64,000 nucleotides of DNA from positions 33,188,536 to 33,252,535 of the forward strand of contig NC_089593.1 of the NCBI RefSeq assembly GCF_019320115.1, read 5' to 3'. The DNA comes from Miscanthus floridulus (taxonomy: Eukaryota; Streptophyta; Magnoliopsida; Poales; Poaceae). Below are positions 1 to 10,849 of the stretch, piece by piece. Each line of letters begins with the position of its first letter. The first letter of the stretch is position 1. The notes below the pieces were generated by a model. The model was not told the DNA's origin. It ran no database searches and saw only the letters and a program-made list of their open reading frames with translations. The position numbers were made by a program, and so were the translations under genes.

Positions 1-95
1 CTTCCTCAGCTCTAAAGTTGTTTGTGGAAGAAGTGTTGTACCAAGAGTGGAGTCGCATCATGGTGTGATCATAGAACTTCAGTTTCCAGAATCTT
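1..95 (+). CDS. Possible 3'-terminal coding exon of a gene entering from the left edge
   Basis: One frame is open from position 2 to a TGA at about 93-95, and its composition (SSKVV, VVPRVESHHGV, IIELQF) looks like a real protein. The stop is followed at once by a donor-like GAG/GTAAAC, so the end of the exon is uncertain. I do not recognise the family. With only about 30 codons visible, chance cannot be excluded. The AT-rich DNA that follows fits an intron or 3' flank of a plus-strand gene. Confidence 0.28.
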
Positions 96-1749
96 GAGGT
101 AAACATTTATGGTCCAGACTGTCAATTGCTCTAGAGGTCCATGCGAATGAAACCCACGTAGTTGAAAATCCTGTGTGCATAAAAATGGTGGAACAATTTG
201 CCAAATTTAGCCAGGCAATGTCTTAGTGTATATTTGTTGTTGTTGTTGTTATTGTTTTTGTGCTTATGTAGGACAATGATACAGAGCTCAACCAAACATC
301 TATGCATAATGCATCTATCTGTTAGCTGTAGCCACTTTGACTAATTTTGGATGGTAGAAAATCTGGGAAGTTAAAACTTACCTTTTAGGTAGGCTTGCTC
401 TCCTAAGTTAAAACTTACCTTTTAGGTAGGCTTGCTCTCCTCAGTATTATTAGCAATTGAACTATCTCTGAACAATAATGATACATGGTTTTGTGCCTAG
501 AGGCTTTCCATTTAAGAGAGAACAGATTGTACTGCACACATTCACTATTTCATATATGCAATGGACAGTGATGAGGATATATTAGTTTTGTGTTAGGACT
601 CTTAAGAGGAATTTAAATCTGGATGTGCACCAAAAAGAGAGAATAGTTTGATTAACTAACTACATGGAATTAGGCTATCAGTCTAGAAAAAGGAATTATG
701 TAAATTTGGTATTATGGCTATCCTGCACACACCCCCCAACCTAGTGCCTAGGACTTTATTATAGTGTTTATGGTATGCTGAAGATATGGCAACATGACCA
801 GAAGTTTGCTTGTAAAGTAGTACACACTAGAGGATATTTCCTTGCCTATGTCCTTTCACATGCTTGTAACAGATTTCTACTTTCGAGCCCTCTGTATTAT
901 CCCTAGTTGAGCCACTCTGCATTATGGCTTCATATGTTGCTCTTGTAGATACGATAACTTTGTTTGGTGGGAATGCCTATTTAAGTCTTTGGTTACCTAC
1001 TTTGTTTTCCAAGTGAGATGGTGACATGGGTATCTTTTCTCTCCAAATAACAGAAACAAGATAGTCTTTGGTTACCTTGTTTTGTAAGCCATACTGTGAC
1101 ATAGGTATCTTTTCTTTCTTTATAGCAGAACGAGATATAGTTTCATAAGATGGTAGAGAAAATAATATGCCACCACATGGATTCTCTATTGTGTTTTTTT
1201 GCTGCCCCTTAAAAAGTATGCAGGATTCAAGAATCCATGCTACCAGTTTAGATGTAATGCCTCCAGGGCGTTTCCAAACATATATAGTTACATTGTGCTA
1301 CGCACTTATGTGCTGATTTGTTAACGTAAGAGAATAATACAACTTTCCATGAAGACAAGATAATATAGCTAATGTAGCATCATTCCTTAAAAGTAGAATT
1401 CTCTCTGATGCAAAAGTAGCACCTCATATTGATCACTGGCAACTATAGTCTATAACTCTATATGGGTGCCATGTTTAAAAAAAAAGTAGATATAGCACCT
1501 GTGGTGCAGCATTTAGTAGTAAAAAAGCCCAGATCTAGTAATAGTTAGGCACACCAAATCAATACACCATCGTAGTGTTATTGCTTTTTCACGTGTCCAG
1601 AGTCAAGACCTGAAGTTTACTTCACTGAATGGATCCATGTTCTAGTAGGAATTATTTATTTATTTATGACATTCTGTTCTTTAATATTGTGGTAAATTCG
1701 CATGTCAAATAAATTATTATTCTGACTTGAGGTTTGGTGATTTCTGCAG
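96..1749. other. Noncoding AT-rich stretch, intron-like or intergenic
   Basis: No convincing ORF. It holds a short TGT/TTG microsatellite near 235-252 and a 37-bp tandem duplication at 368-441. It ends in a pyrimidine-rich TTTCTGCAG acceptor at 1741-1749. It could be one large intron between the two weak exon candidates or simply intergenic DNA. Confidence 0.4.
368..441. repeat. 37-bp perfect tandem duplication (two copies)
   Basis: The block starting AAGTTAAAACTTACC and ending GGCTTGCTCTCCT occurs at 368-404 and immediately again at 405-441. The copies look identical, so this is a recent local duplication, probably replication slippage. No function is suggested. Confidence 0.85.
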
Positions 1750-1861
1750 GCCATGTGTCCGTGATACGACCTTCCTCAGAAGCTTAACCTGCACCCATGC
1801 CCGGACTCCACCTATCATTTTCCTTGAATCACCGGGCGCTGATAATTCTGCAGTGCTGTAA
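1750..1861 (+). CDS. Possible terminal exon behind a strong acceptor site
   Basis: After TTTCTGCAG an open frame of 36 codons runs to a TAA at 1859-1861. It contains ARTPPIIFLESPGADNSAVL, with codon use unlike the AT-rich surroundings. It could be the last exon, or an alternative last exon, of the gene suggested at the left edge. I do not recognise the protein. The support is only the acceptor, the open frame and the local base composition. Confidence 0.27.
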
Positions 1862-2510
1862 CTGAAGTTCCACTATTTCACTGCATTGAACTTGCTTCTG
1901 CTGGTATTTCACCTTTAACTCTAAGTGGGTTGGTTCAAAGGGAGCTGATTTGTGAGGCCGTGGTTGTTCTCCCCAGACATGGCATCCAAAAGAATGATGC
2001 TCCTGAGTGACTTTCTGTAGCTGTATTCCCTGGTAGAATTGGGGAGAGATGTTTGTAGAAAAGCTAACCTGATTCTTCTGACCAAGACTCGCCACAGACA
2101 GGGTTGATGTATTTAGTGGGTTACTCTCAAGAGCCAGCTTCTATATGCAGTATGTTGGCCTAATAGTGCAGTATGTCCCCCACACCATTGCTGTGTTTAG
2201 GACAAAAACACTTTCCAGATACCTGACGAAGTGCTCGATTACGAGGATTGATTGATTCTAGTTGGTGAGTTGATGTAATGCTTCATAGTTGGAGACCTGG
2301 GACTGTGACAACAGTGTACCATATGATTCTTTCGCCTTTTTTGAGCATTCCAGATTGAACTTGCAAAGATTTTAGAAGGAAGCATGTTGAAATGTGTCTG
2401 GAGCTTGTACATTTGACTGGCTGTTTGTGTGAACTGTGAAGATCTTGGGAGGTAGCATGCTGGTATGTGTGTATGGAGTTTGTGCATTTCCGTGGATGTT
2501 TATGTGGGGG
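1862..2510. other. Noncoding, nothing recognised
   Basis: AT-moderate DNA with only short unsupported ORFs. If the exon ending at 1861 is real, part of this would be its 3' UTR. Confidence 0.4.
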
Positions 2511-2837
2511 AGGTGTTTAAATCCAGGAGCTAAAGTTTACGGGTGTCACATGGGGTGTTACATCGAGTGTTCGGATAATAATAAAAAAACAAATTACAGA
2601 AGTCATCAGTAATCTACGAGATGAATGTATTAAGCCTAATTAATTTATCATTAGCACATGTTTACTATAGCACCGCGTTATCAAATCATGGACTAATTAG
2701 GCTTGAAAAATCTGTCTCGTAAATTAGTCTCAATCTACGTATTTAGTTTCGTAATTAGTCTATATTTAATACTCTATGTATGTGTTTAAATATTCGATCT
2801 AACAGGACTAACTTTTACCCGAGGGAACAATCAGGGC
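2511..2837. mobile_element. Fold-back MITE of a common grass family
   Basis: The interior is a long imperfect inverted repeat. The arm with AGATGAATGTATTAAGCCTA near 2620-2640 pairs with the arm around GACTAATTAGGCTTGAAAAA near 2692-2711. The ends carry the AGCTAAAGTTTA and GGACTAACTTTTACCC blocks typical of grass MITEs that begin GGGTGTTTGGATCC. The termini are worn and no clean TSD is visible, so the boundaries are approximate. It has no coding capacity and would need a transposase from elsewhere. Confidence 0.6.
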
Positions 2838-3103
2838 CTGAAGGTCTTGAATGGCAGCGTGCTGAACTGCTGATGTGTTTCTGGATCTTGCGCACTTGTC
2901 TGTCTGTGAGTAAACACGGCCTTGGTCAGTGAAAATAGAGAGCACAAGAAAGAGGCACCTGACGTAATAAGGTATCACTTCTCGGCCTGCACAGATGTGG
3001 GAAGTCTTTAACGGTACTGTTAGGGTCGTTGAGAGCACACGTACAGATCTTGTATGTTGTACACACGAACCACGCAGAATCTGTGGTTTTGGGTGGCGAT
3101 GGG
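2838..3103. other. Noncoding spacer between MITEs
   Basis: No supported gene. One short minus-strand ORF overlaps the MITE edge and has no recognisable content. Confidence 0.4.
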
Positions 3104-3106
3104 TTA

Positions 3107-3343
3107 GGCCATAGTTGGGCGAAATTTGGAAATTTGGCTACTGTAGCACTTTTTATTTTTATTTAGTAATTAGTATTCAATCATGATCTAATTAGGCTCA
3201 AAATGTTCGTCTCACGATTTCCAACCAAACTGTGCAATTAGTTTTTTTTCGTCTACATTTAATGCTCCATGCACGTATCGCAAGATTCGATGTGATGGCT
3301 ACTGTAGCACTTTTTGAAAAAACTTTTTGAACTAAACAAGGCC
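3107..3343. mobile_element. Tourist-like MITE, copy 1 of 3
   Basis: It starts GGCCATAGTTGGGC and ends AACTAAACAAGGCC, flanked by TTA at 3104-3106 and 3344-3346. The interior shares with the next two copies the blocks CTACTGTAGCACTTTTT, CTAATTAGGCTCAAAA and CATTTAATGCTCCATGCA. The TTA target site and 14-bp GC-rich inverted ends fit the PIF/Harbinger (Tourist) class. The left terminus is the more degraded one. Confidence 0.75.
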
Positions 3344-3346
3344 TTA

Positions 3347-3588
3347 GCGCGTGTTTAGTTCTAGGAAGTTGGAATTTGGGGCTACTATAGCACTTTCGTT
3401 TTTATTTGACAATTAGTGTTCAAATATGGACTAATTAGGCTCAAAACGTTCGTCTCGCAATTTCCCACCAAACTGTGTAATTAGTTTTTTTTCGTCTACA
3501 TTTAATGCTCCATGCACGGGCCGCAAACATTCGATGTGATAGGTACCGTAGCACTTTTTGGGATTTTGGGGTGCGACTAGAAAAGGGC
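3347..3588. mobile_element. Tourist-like MITE, copy 2 of 3
   Basis: It begins GCGCGTGTTTAGTT and ends with the worn complement GACTAGAAAAGGGC. It is flanked by TTA at 3344-3346, shared with copy 1, and TTA at 3589-3591, shared with copy 3. The body is collinear with its neighbours. Confidence 0.78.
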
Positions 3589-3591
3589 TTA

Positions 3592-3831
3592 GCGCGTGTT
3601 TAGTTGCCCAAATTTGGGAATTTAGGCTACTGTAGCACTTTCGTTTTTATTTGGCAAATAGTGTTCAATCGTGGACTAATTAGGCTCAAAACATTCGTCT
3701 CGCAATTTCTAACCAAACTGTGCAATTAGTTTTTTTATCTACATTTAATGCTCTATGCATATATCGTAAGATTCGATGTGATGGGTACTGTAGCACTTTT
3801 TTAGATTTTGAGGTGGAAACTAAACACGCGC
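3592..3831. mobile_element. Tourist-like MITE, copy 3 of 3, intact TIRs
   Basis: This is the best-preserved copy. The left end GCGCGTGTTTAGTT (3592-3605) is the exact reverse complement of the right end AACTAAACACGCGC (3818-3831), with TTA on both sides (3589-3591 and 3832-3834). It is 240 bp long and noncoding. Confidence 0.88.
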
Positions 3832-4003
3832 TTAGTAAATTTCTCCGTTGCAATGAAATGTGAGCTGTAGTGCTGTTATGTTGGGAAACCTTGCCTTATG
3901 ATGTGACCGTTGTACTGTTTTGTCAGGAGTCAGGACAGGGAAAAACACGATTGAGCACGCCTTGCTTGCTTCCTAAATAAAAAAAAACCGTTCTATCTTC
4001 ATG

Positions 4004-4280
4004 TCTATCTACCTACTAATACACTAACTTTTTCTTTGCTAAACCCACCCAAAAAACCTCCCCTGCTGAAATGCCACACCTCCATACACCCCATAAAGTG
4101 TACCTAGGAAAATCACATTTTTCTAATGAACCGTCCAGATTCTATTCTAAGCCTTCCTCTCCTTACTCACTCAAATCGAACCATCGAGATTGTGTGTATC
4201 ATCCTCCTCAACCTCTTCTGCACCCAGCTCCCCACGCCGGCGCCTGAGGCCACGGTTCGATTCCTCATTCCTATTGTCTT
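4004..4280 (+). mobile_element. Possible Helitron 5' end fragment
   Basis: TCTATCTACCTACTAATACA resembles the 5' start TCTACCCTACCCTATAATAC of the plus-strand Helitron at 42733. The following 280 bp has the same pyrimidine-rich style. No matching plus-strand 3' end lies nearby and the base before TC is G rather than the expected A, so it would be a truncated relic. Confidence 0.3.
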
Positions 4281-4292
4281 TTTTTTTTCTGA

Positions 4293-4480
4293 GTAGGTTC
4301 GTACCCGTGCGTTGATACGGGACAACTAAACTTTTGTACTAAAAACACATGGATCGCACGATAAGATAACAATACTGTGAAATTAAATACCGACGTTAAA
4401 GTGACATTTAATCCAAAAACAAAGTTCGTGAAATTAACATAGTAACGGAGAGCGCAACATTATAGGTTCACCAACTCTAT
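4293..4480 (-). mobile_element. Worn Helitron 3' terminal block (minus strand)
   Basis: Read on the minus strand this ends in a hairpin (CCCGTATCAACGCACGGG) about 10 nt before a degraded CTAG-like terminus. About 190 bp of subterminal sequence aligns along its length with the 3' end of the coding Helitron at 16067-16270, sharing CACGATAAGATAACAATACT and AAAGTGACATTTAATCC. Shared 3' ends are how non-autonomous Helitrons are assigned to an autonomous family. Its 5' partner may be the block near 6238 or the one near 10676. Confidence 0.6.
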
Positions 4481-4512
4481 TATATAGACCTTTTCGTGCG
4501 TTGCAACGGGAG

Positions 4513-4596
4513 TTCTGTGGGCCTTTGAGAGTCCTTCATGCATACAGAATACGCTTCTGTGGGCCTTTGAGAGTCCTTCATGCATACAGAATACAT
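4513..4596. repeat. 42-bp tandem duplication (two copies)
   Basis: The unit TTCTGTGGGCCTTTGAGAG...CATGCATACAGAATAC occurs at 4513 and again at 4555, nearly identical. It lies just inside the Helitron 3' block and may be a slippage product. Confidence 0.85.
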
Positions 4597-4599
4597 CTC

Positions 4600-6195
4600 C
4601 TGCCTTCGTGTTGGCCCTTCTCTCCCTTACCTAAATCCTCTATCGTTTCTAAAAGAAAATAATAAATCCTCTATCGGTTTCATTAAGGTCACTACAAAGG
4701 TGGAGGAAAACCGCAACAGAATCTATGCCATAGAATTAAAAAACTTGCATGTTGAAGAAAATTAAAAGAAAAGTGAGAATTAGACCATAGAACAACGATT
4801 ATTCTTTTAAGACAAATATATATATTTGTTTGAATAATTAGGACTTAGTACACGTGATTTGTTTACAGGATGAGAACCATCAGGAGACAGAACTCACGGA
4901 AGGATCCCTTTCTACATTATGTATATTTACTACCCTAGAGTAGTTAAATTGAATATAAGATACAAGTTGACAAGACAACTATGGAGTTTTGAATTTTTTT
5001 TTACCCTAGGAACATGAATTTGAATAAATAATCCACTTAAACATTAGGGCAGACTTGCCACTTTGCTAGCGGCAGTTAGCTTCAAAAATTAGGTGGCAGC
5101 CTCCCATGCAGAAGAATTAATACCAATAACATATGCCCAACCTTTGCAAGTTGCATTATCAAAGTAATGCTTATGTCTACAGTAGATTTTCACGATATCT
5201 AGCTAAAGGATTAGGTTAAGGCTCTTGCAGTTTTGACTAATTGTTCTGAACTGTTGGGGACATCAGCTTCTATCTCAAAGATTGCGCTCTGTACCTGATC
5301 ATCTTCAGAGTCTGATGGCTGAACCCACAAGGGTGACTGTAGCCAAACTTGCATCCATCTTGCCCTTTCTAGACATTGATAAGGCTCTCTCCATGTCTGA
5401 TTGTCTCAAACGGTCTAGGTTTCTGAAATAGCAGCAGGAAGAGAAGAACCAAAAATGAAAAACAGCCTATGTAATAAACTTTACTACTACAGACTCGTAA
5501 CCTAAAGTCCAAATAACAAAACTATATGTATTTCATCCATGAATTCAACACATACAATCAACATCATTATTAGGTAATGTTAATGATTAGCATTGAAGGA
5601 AAACATTAAGAAATATTTGGACATATCGTAGCAAACACAATTGAGTTCAGTTAACTATCTTTCCATCTCCTAACCGGTGTGACTACCTATGTTCTGTGAA
5701 CTATGTATGCAAGGCAGTGTAGCACAAACTGCCACCCAACAAATTAAAGGCAGGAGGATGCTTACCATCCTTGCTTCCTTGATTCCATAAGCTGTGGCGA
5801 CAATTCTGATTTTTTACACAATATTTCTATTGTAGCAGAGACTTTCAGAACAGAATTAGTGCCATGATCCTGAACCTAGCTATTTATGAAAGAGGTTCAA
5901 AGTTTCAAACTAGTTCAAATATTCAGGTATGATGTTTAGGACATGAACAACAAACTAAATAGTACCAAAGAATCAAGGGTAACTGATCACACACCATTGA
6001 TGATTGATTTGCCCCTTTTACACTTGCTAGCTAGCGATGGAAGCTTGATACAATGTCCAAATTGAAAGGCTTCTACATATGACAAATCACTTTCCTACTA
6101 AATTACATAGAACTCGCAGGGACCCCCCCACAGGACATCAGTTCCTGTTATTGCACCAAAACGATGTCCACTTTTTAGCCTTTTTAGTTGTGAGA
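4600..6195. other. Helitron-type interior, no intact gene
   Basis: AT-rich, with no ORF of note. On the minus strand a segment around 5262-5425 is preceded by CTATTTCAG and reads FETIRHGES, then a stop, then DGCKFGYSHPCGFSHQ. This is exon-like and faintly recalls a CCCH zinc finger, but it is too short to name. It may be another captured host exon; I put little weight on it. Confidence 0.3.
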
Positions 6196-6240
6196 GTACA
6201 TTACCTCTGAAACATATTAACTAAATCTTCCGCCAAACAA
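6196..6240 (-). mobile_element. Putative Helitron 5' terminal block (minus strand)
   Basis: On the minus strand this reads TCTCACAACTAAAAAGG, then a GGACA block and TTTTGGTGCAATAA. The same arrangement occurs at the left-hand side of the Helitron 3' ends at 10679 and 16067. A start in TC and recurrence beside Helitron termini suggest a family-specific 5' end. Assignment is tentative because 5' Helitron ends are short. Confidence 0.4.
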
Positions 6241-7586
6241 TAGATTTAGGCAGCAATTTCCAACCCGTTTCTAAAGTGTTGCTGTTGTATGATTTTGAGA
6301 GGACCTGCAAGCTTACAATGCATGCTCAAAATAACTCATGGTCTTCATAGAAAAATCTGCAGCCCAAACAAATAATGACCAATACAGGATGGTAATGCAA
6401 CTTTTAGAGCTAATTCGATCAGCTATTCTTTGACATACTCCCATATGACTACAACGACAGAGGCAAAATAACTCACCTCCATAGTGGCTGAAGAGGTTCC
6501 ATGAGATTGAAAGGCATATCTGAAAGTGAAGGGTTTTCCTGCATAAGAGCATGGTTAAATCAAACATATCAATAGTGAATAGTAATAGCTATTTTTTCAT
6601 CAAACGGGGAGGGCAAGCAAGTGATCTATGAACTGCTAGTTGCTGGCTTGCTGCTAGTGAATTTTAACCCAAATATGTTTATAAAGCTACGATGACATTC
6701 TGTTACACATATGAAAATTGCTCAATTGTGATTATAAAGCTACAATACGACATTTACTCCTATGCATGCTTAAAGAGATTCTAAAAGAAATCTTCATATG
6801 CAATACTATGAGAATATAGTGAGAAGCAATGAATCCACCATACAATAGATTCTATCATTTCACAAGTCAAACGGCAATGCCCTTTAGCCAAGAAGAAACC
6901 TCACATAGTATTAAAATCAGAAATTCAATAACCCTTGCAACATAGAGTATGAACAATTGGAAGTAGATATCATCAAAGCAACCTTGGTTCATAATCCACA
7001 AAATATTGCAAGCCTTACCAGGAGGGACGGGGCCTGATAATAACTATATCAGGAGAGGATATACATTTGCTTTTTGACTCATTCCTTGCCATCTACAAAA
7101 CCAAATCAACAAGTTCAAGATCCTCCTTCCTTCAACAGAGCACAGCTGTTTATTTCAGACGCATCAAACCGTTTAGAGAAAACCAAAGAGTACATGTCAG
7201 ATATAAATTCAGAATAGAATACGTCATCACCTACCTACCCATGCGAATGTCAAATGCCACCATCAACACTGCCGGTAGTTATTTGTATCTTTGTTAGGTT
7301 AACTAAGATTGCACTTAATTTACACTAACTTGAAAATTATCGATTGTTTGTAATATAATAGAACAGAAAGCAAGTGTATAAGACATCACTGAATTGACCT
7401 ATCAAGGGCAGAATAAAGATAGCTGATCAGGATGATAAATAAATCTAAAAAATTTACAAACCTGTCACACAGAGGCTCTGCCTATCACCACGGGTTGAGA
7501 CTGCAGCACAAATCAAATCCCAAAAGGAGTAATGATAACAAGAAGGCAAGAACAGAAAAAATAGGAGCAATCAAGGGAACAGGAGA
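6241..7586. other. Noncoding stretch, no supported gene
   Basis: AT-rich sequence between a Helitron-like block and the CACTA element. Several 60-110 codon ORFs are present in both directions, but none shows a recognisable motif or splice context. It is probably Helitron interior or old intergenic DNA. Confidence 0.4.
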
Positions 7587-9687
7587 CACTACCGGAAAAC
7601 GTAGCTTTGTCGTGCGCCACAGGCACATGGCAAAGCTCAAAAAACACTTGGCAAAGGATTTGCCGAGTGTAACACTCGGCAAACAGCACACGGCATCTAT
7701 AGTGCCGGCAAACGTCTCTTTGCGGAGTATTTTTTATCAGGCACTCGGTAAATACTTTACCGAGAGCTGAAACTGAAACTCTACAAAAAAAGTAACGTGA
7801 CGGCGCGGAGACAGTCACGACACATTTGCCGAGTGTCCGGGATTTGACACACGGCAAAGCAGCCACAGGCAACCCAATTTTTTCCCTTCTTTTCCATATA
7901 TAACGTGTTTTTCTAAATTTGTTCCGATGTACTTTGAAAATACCTCGTCAAATTCACTCAACAATATATATTTGATTTTTCTACAAATATTATTCTATTA
8001 TTTCATGCAATTATAACTCAAGTTCAATTTATATCAATTAAAATTCTATTATTACACTTAATAAATTAAAATTATGAAACGGATCCAAAAAATTACCAAA
8101 ATTTCATATGAAACAATCTACATTCTCTATTGCCTATACAAAAAGTTTTGAAGTCAAACCCCAATTTAACCGTCACTTTGACTCCAAATCTTACCGAATC
8201 CTTCTCAACGCTATGATTCTTCTCCTGAGATGCTTCGGTTTGTAAACATCGTACATGACAAATTGTGTGAAAACCTTCTCAATTTTTTACCACAGCCTCC
8301 ATGTATGATATCATCACATCATGACAAATGTCATGATTTTCAGACTTCGGTTGCTTTTTTTTAGAATTTAAAAACCATTCGACCACGTGTTCCTGGTCGT
8401 GTGTCTTGAACAAGATGTTTAAAATTTCTTTTCATTTCCTGGGTAAGGCCTCACACTGGACTTAATAACATAAATATCATTTTTCTACTCATTTTATTCT
8501 ATTATTTGAATCACTTGCAGTTCAAATTTGACTTATACCAAAAAATTCCTTGAAATGCAATAAATTAATTAAATATAGCAAACATGTCCAGAAATATACC
8601 AAATCTGAACATGGAGTACCACATGTTGTACGTAGAGAGTAAAAAAAGTTTCAAGGTCAGAAGAGAAAAAAACTTATTATTTTATGCAGTTATAGCTTAA
8701 ATTCAATTTATATCAATTAAAATTCTATAATTGGACTTAATAAATTAAAATTATCAAACTATCCAAAAAATTACCAAAATTACACATGAATCAATCTATG
8801 TTCTCTATTGCCTATACAAAAAGTTTTGAAGTCAAACCCCAATTCAATCGTCACTTTGACTCCAAATCTTACCGAATCCTTCTCAATGCGATTCTTCTTC
8901 TGAGATAATTCGGTTTGTAAACATCGTACATGACATATTATGTGAAACCTTCTCAATTTTTTACTACAGCCTCCACGTATGATATCATGAGATCTTGACA
9001 ATTCTCACGATTTTCAGACTTCGTTTGCTTTTTTTTAGAATTTAAAAACCATTCGGCCACACGTTCGTGGTCGTGTTTCTTGAACAAGATATTTGAAATT
9101 TCTTTTCATTTCCCAGGTAAGGCCTCATACTGGACTCAATAACATGAATATTATTTTTTCTACTCATTTTATTATCTTATTTGAATCACTTATAGTTCAA
9201 ATTTGACTTATACTAAAAAAACTCCTTGAAATGCAATAAATTAATTAAATATAGCAAGCAGATCCAGAAACATACCAAATCTTAACATGGAGTATCACAT
9301 ATTGTATGTAGAGAGTAGAAAAAGTTTCAAGGTCAGAAGAAAAAAAACTTATTTATTTGCCAAGTGTTAGAAAAAACACTCGGTAAACTTATTTCTTTGC
9401 CGAGTGCCACTAACAGACACTCGGCAAACTCCTAACGGCCGATACACTAACTAACGGATGTCCACATGATGGTTTTTTGCCAAGTGTTTTTGTTTTGCCG
9501 AGTGTTTTTTCTTAGTTTACCGAGTGTTTTTTTTCAGCACTCGGCAAATAGTTTGTTTGCCGAGTGTTATTATTTTGCCGAGTGTGTTTTTTTGCAGCAC
9601 TCAGCAAAGAGCTTGTTTGCCGAGTGCCCGATAAAATACACTCAGCAAACATTTTTGCACTCGGCAAATTTGCTGTTTCTGGTAGTG
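7587..9687. mobile_element. Non-autonomous CACTA (En/Spm-type) element
   Basis: It begins CACTACCGGAAAA at 7587 and ends TTTCTGGTAGTG at 9687, flanked by the 3-bp duplication AGA (7584-7586 and 9688-9690). Many copies of TTTGCCGAGTG or its complement CACTCGGCAAA lie near both ends. Such subterminal repeats bind the transposase in this superfamily. At 2.1 kb it has no transposase ORF and must be mobilised in trans. The interior is AT-rich and internally duplicated. It sits 30 bp from a captured GAPDH exon, so it inserted after that capture or beside it. Confidence 0.93.
8015..9355. repeat. About 680-bp tandem duplication inside the CACTA element
   Basis: The stretch from about 8015 (TTCAATTTATATCAATTAAA) to about 8690 recurs from about 8695 to 9355 with the same block order: ATTACCAAAAT, TTGCCTATACAAAAAGTTTT, TTTTTTAGAATTTAAAAACC and GACCACGTGTTC / GGCCACACGTTCG. 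The copies differ by scattered substitutions and small gaps, so the duplication is not recent. It makes up roughly two thirds of the element. Confidence 0.85.
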
Positions 9688-9716
9688 AGAAAAAAATTGC
9701 AGAGCAATACCACGTA

Positions 9717-9957
9717 ATCTGTGGCGATGAAAGGGTCGTCAACAGCGACAAGCTTGACATCCTCGCTCTGGAGGGCGAGTGGGCGATCTGGCCATGAGCC
9801 TAGTGCTCCTTCCGAAACCTGTGTGAAGTTACAAACGTATATGCAGAGAGAACCAACTAAGATCACTATCACTCCAAAGTCCAAACCCAAACCAATCGAG
9901 CAGGAAGAACAAGGTTGGGGGTACAAACTCACAGTTGATTCTGGTCGATCTTGATTT
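9717..9957 (-). pseudogene. Captured fragment of cytosolic glyceraldehyde-3-phosphate dehydrogenase (two exons, intron retained)
   Basis: On the minus strand a first exon (about 9957-9933) reads KIKI, corresponding to the KIKIGINGFG start of plant cytosolic GAPDH, and is followed by a GTGAGT donor. After a 114-bp intron ending CACACAG, the second exon (9818 to about 9717) aligns with the NAD-binding region. It keeps ALQSEDVKLVAVDDPFIATDY, where the family has [21 protein letters not shown]. The FGRIGRLVAR part is shifted by small indels. It stops 30 bp before the CACTA element. The retained intron means DNA-level capture, as Helitrons do, not retroposition. It cannot make an enzyme: no catalytic domain is present. 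Confidence 0.8.
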
Positions 9958-9989
9958 TGTTTGCTCTGAAGGACGGCACGCAATGTGCA

Positions 9990-10670
9990 ACGGCACTTGT
10001 GACAGACCATAGCAACGTGCGACGGGCAAGTTTTCCTCCGCACCAGGATGATGCGCACGGTCAAATCCATCTCCACCGTGGCCTAGGCTCGCGGTCGGCA
10101 GTCAGTGGCATAGTAGATGGAATGCCAGTTGCCGGCGGTGCTACCCATGGGGAAGGGGTGGCAGAGTCGGTGCTGCGGGGTGGGGAAAGCGACGCTGCCT
10201 GTGGGAGATCGAGGGACACGCCCATGAGAGCCCGACGGAGGCGTTGATGTGGGGGTGGAGGCGCCGCGCTATTGTTTGAGGGGTGGTGGCCGTGAGACCC
10301 GGCGCGCGGGCCACGGAGCAACGGCTGCTGCGGGGGCAGTTGCCCTGCGTAGGGCAGGGGCGATAAAGCGAGGTTGCAGAGGGCGCAGGGAGTCGTGGTG
10401 AGGTTGCGAGGATCGCACGGCTCATGATGGCAAGGGCGAGGGCGGCGCACTACGGAGGAGAGAAGGATGCGCGTGATCCAATTGCGGTTGCGGGACCTTC
10501 CTATTTCCCAATGCGTTGATTTGGGTGAGCTACGCGTGATTGGCGGGGGAGATGATTGCGGAGCGCGAGGTGAAGGCCCGGAGGCCACGATAGCCGGGGA
10601 TCGTAGGGGGAAGACGGGCCGACGAAGCGACAGATTGTTGCACCAAACCAATGTCTTACTTTTACTCTTT
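9990..10670 (-). other. GC-rich block at the 5' side of a Helitron-like unit
   Basis: This block is much richer in G+C than its surroundings and is open for about 196 codons on the minus strand, rich in Pro, Ser and Arg. I treat the ORF as a by-product of composition, not as a gene. Comparable GC-rich blocks sit at 15.64-16.03 kb, next to another Helitron end, and at 42.9-43.4 kb inside the plus-strand Helitron. They may be captured promoters and 5' exons. In minus-strand order the GAPDH fragment follows directly. Confidence 0.5.
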
Positions 10671-10849
10671 TTATTTTACTAGGTAGCGTGCCCGTGCGTT
10701 GCTACGGGACAACAAAACTTTTATACTAAAAACACACGGATTGCACAACAGATTATATTGTATCCCTACTATTTACAATTCCAAAAAATCTATATTCTAA
10801 CCTCTAAATTTCTTTTTGACAAAATTAATCTACAGTTTGTTGAAAGATT

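Noticed and set aside
7660..9670. TTTGCCGAGTG repeats as a separate satellite
   Set aside because: They concentrate toward the ends of a CACTA element with clear termini and TSD, where subterminal transposase sites are expected.
10061..10651. 196-codon minus-strand ORF in a GC-rich block
   Set aside because: Overlapping ORFs on both strands and a Pro/Ser/Arg-rich composition argue against a real protein. Kept only as a GC-rich block.
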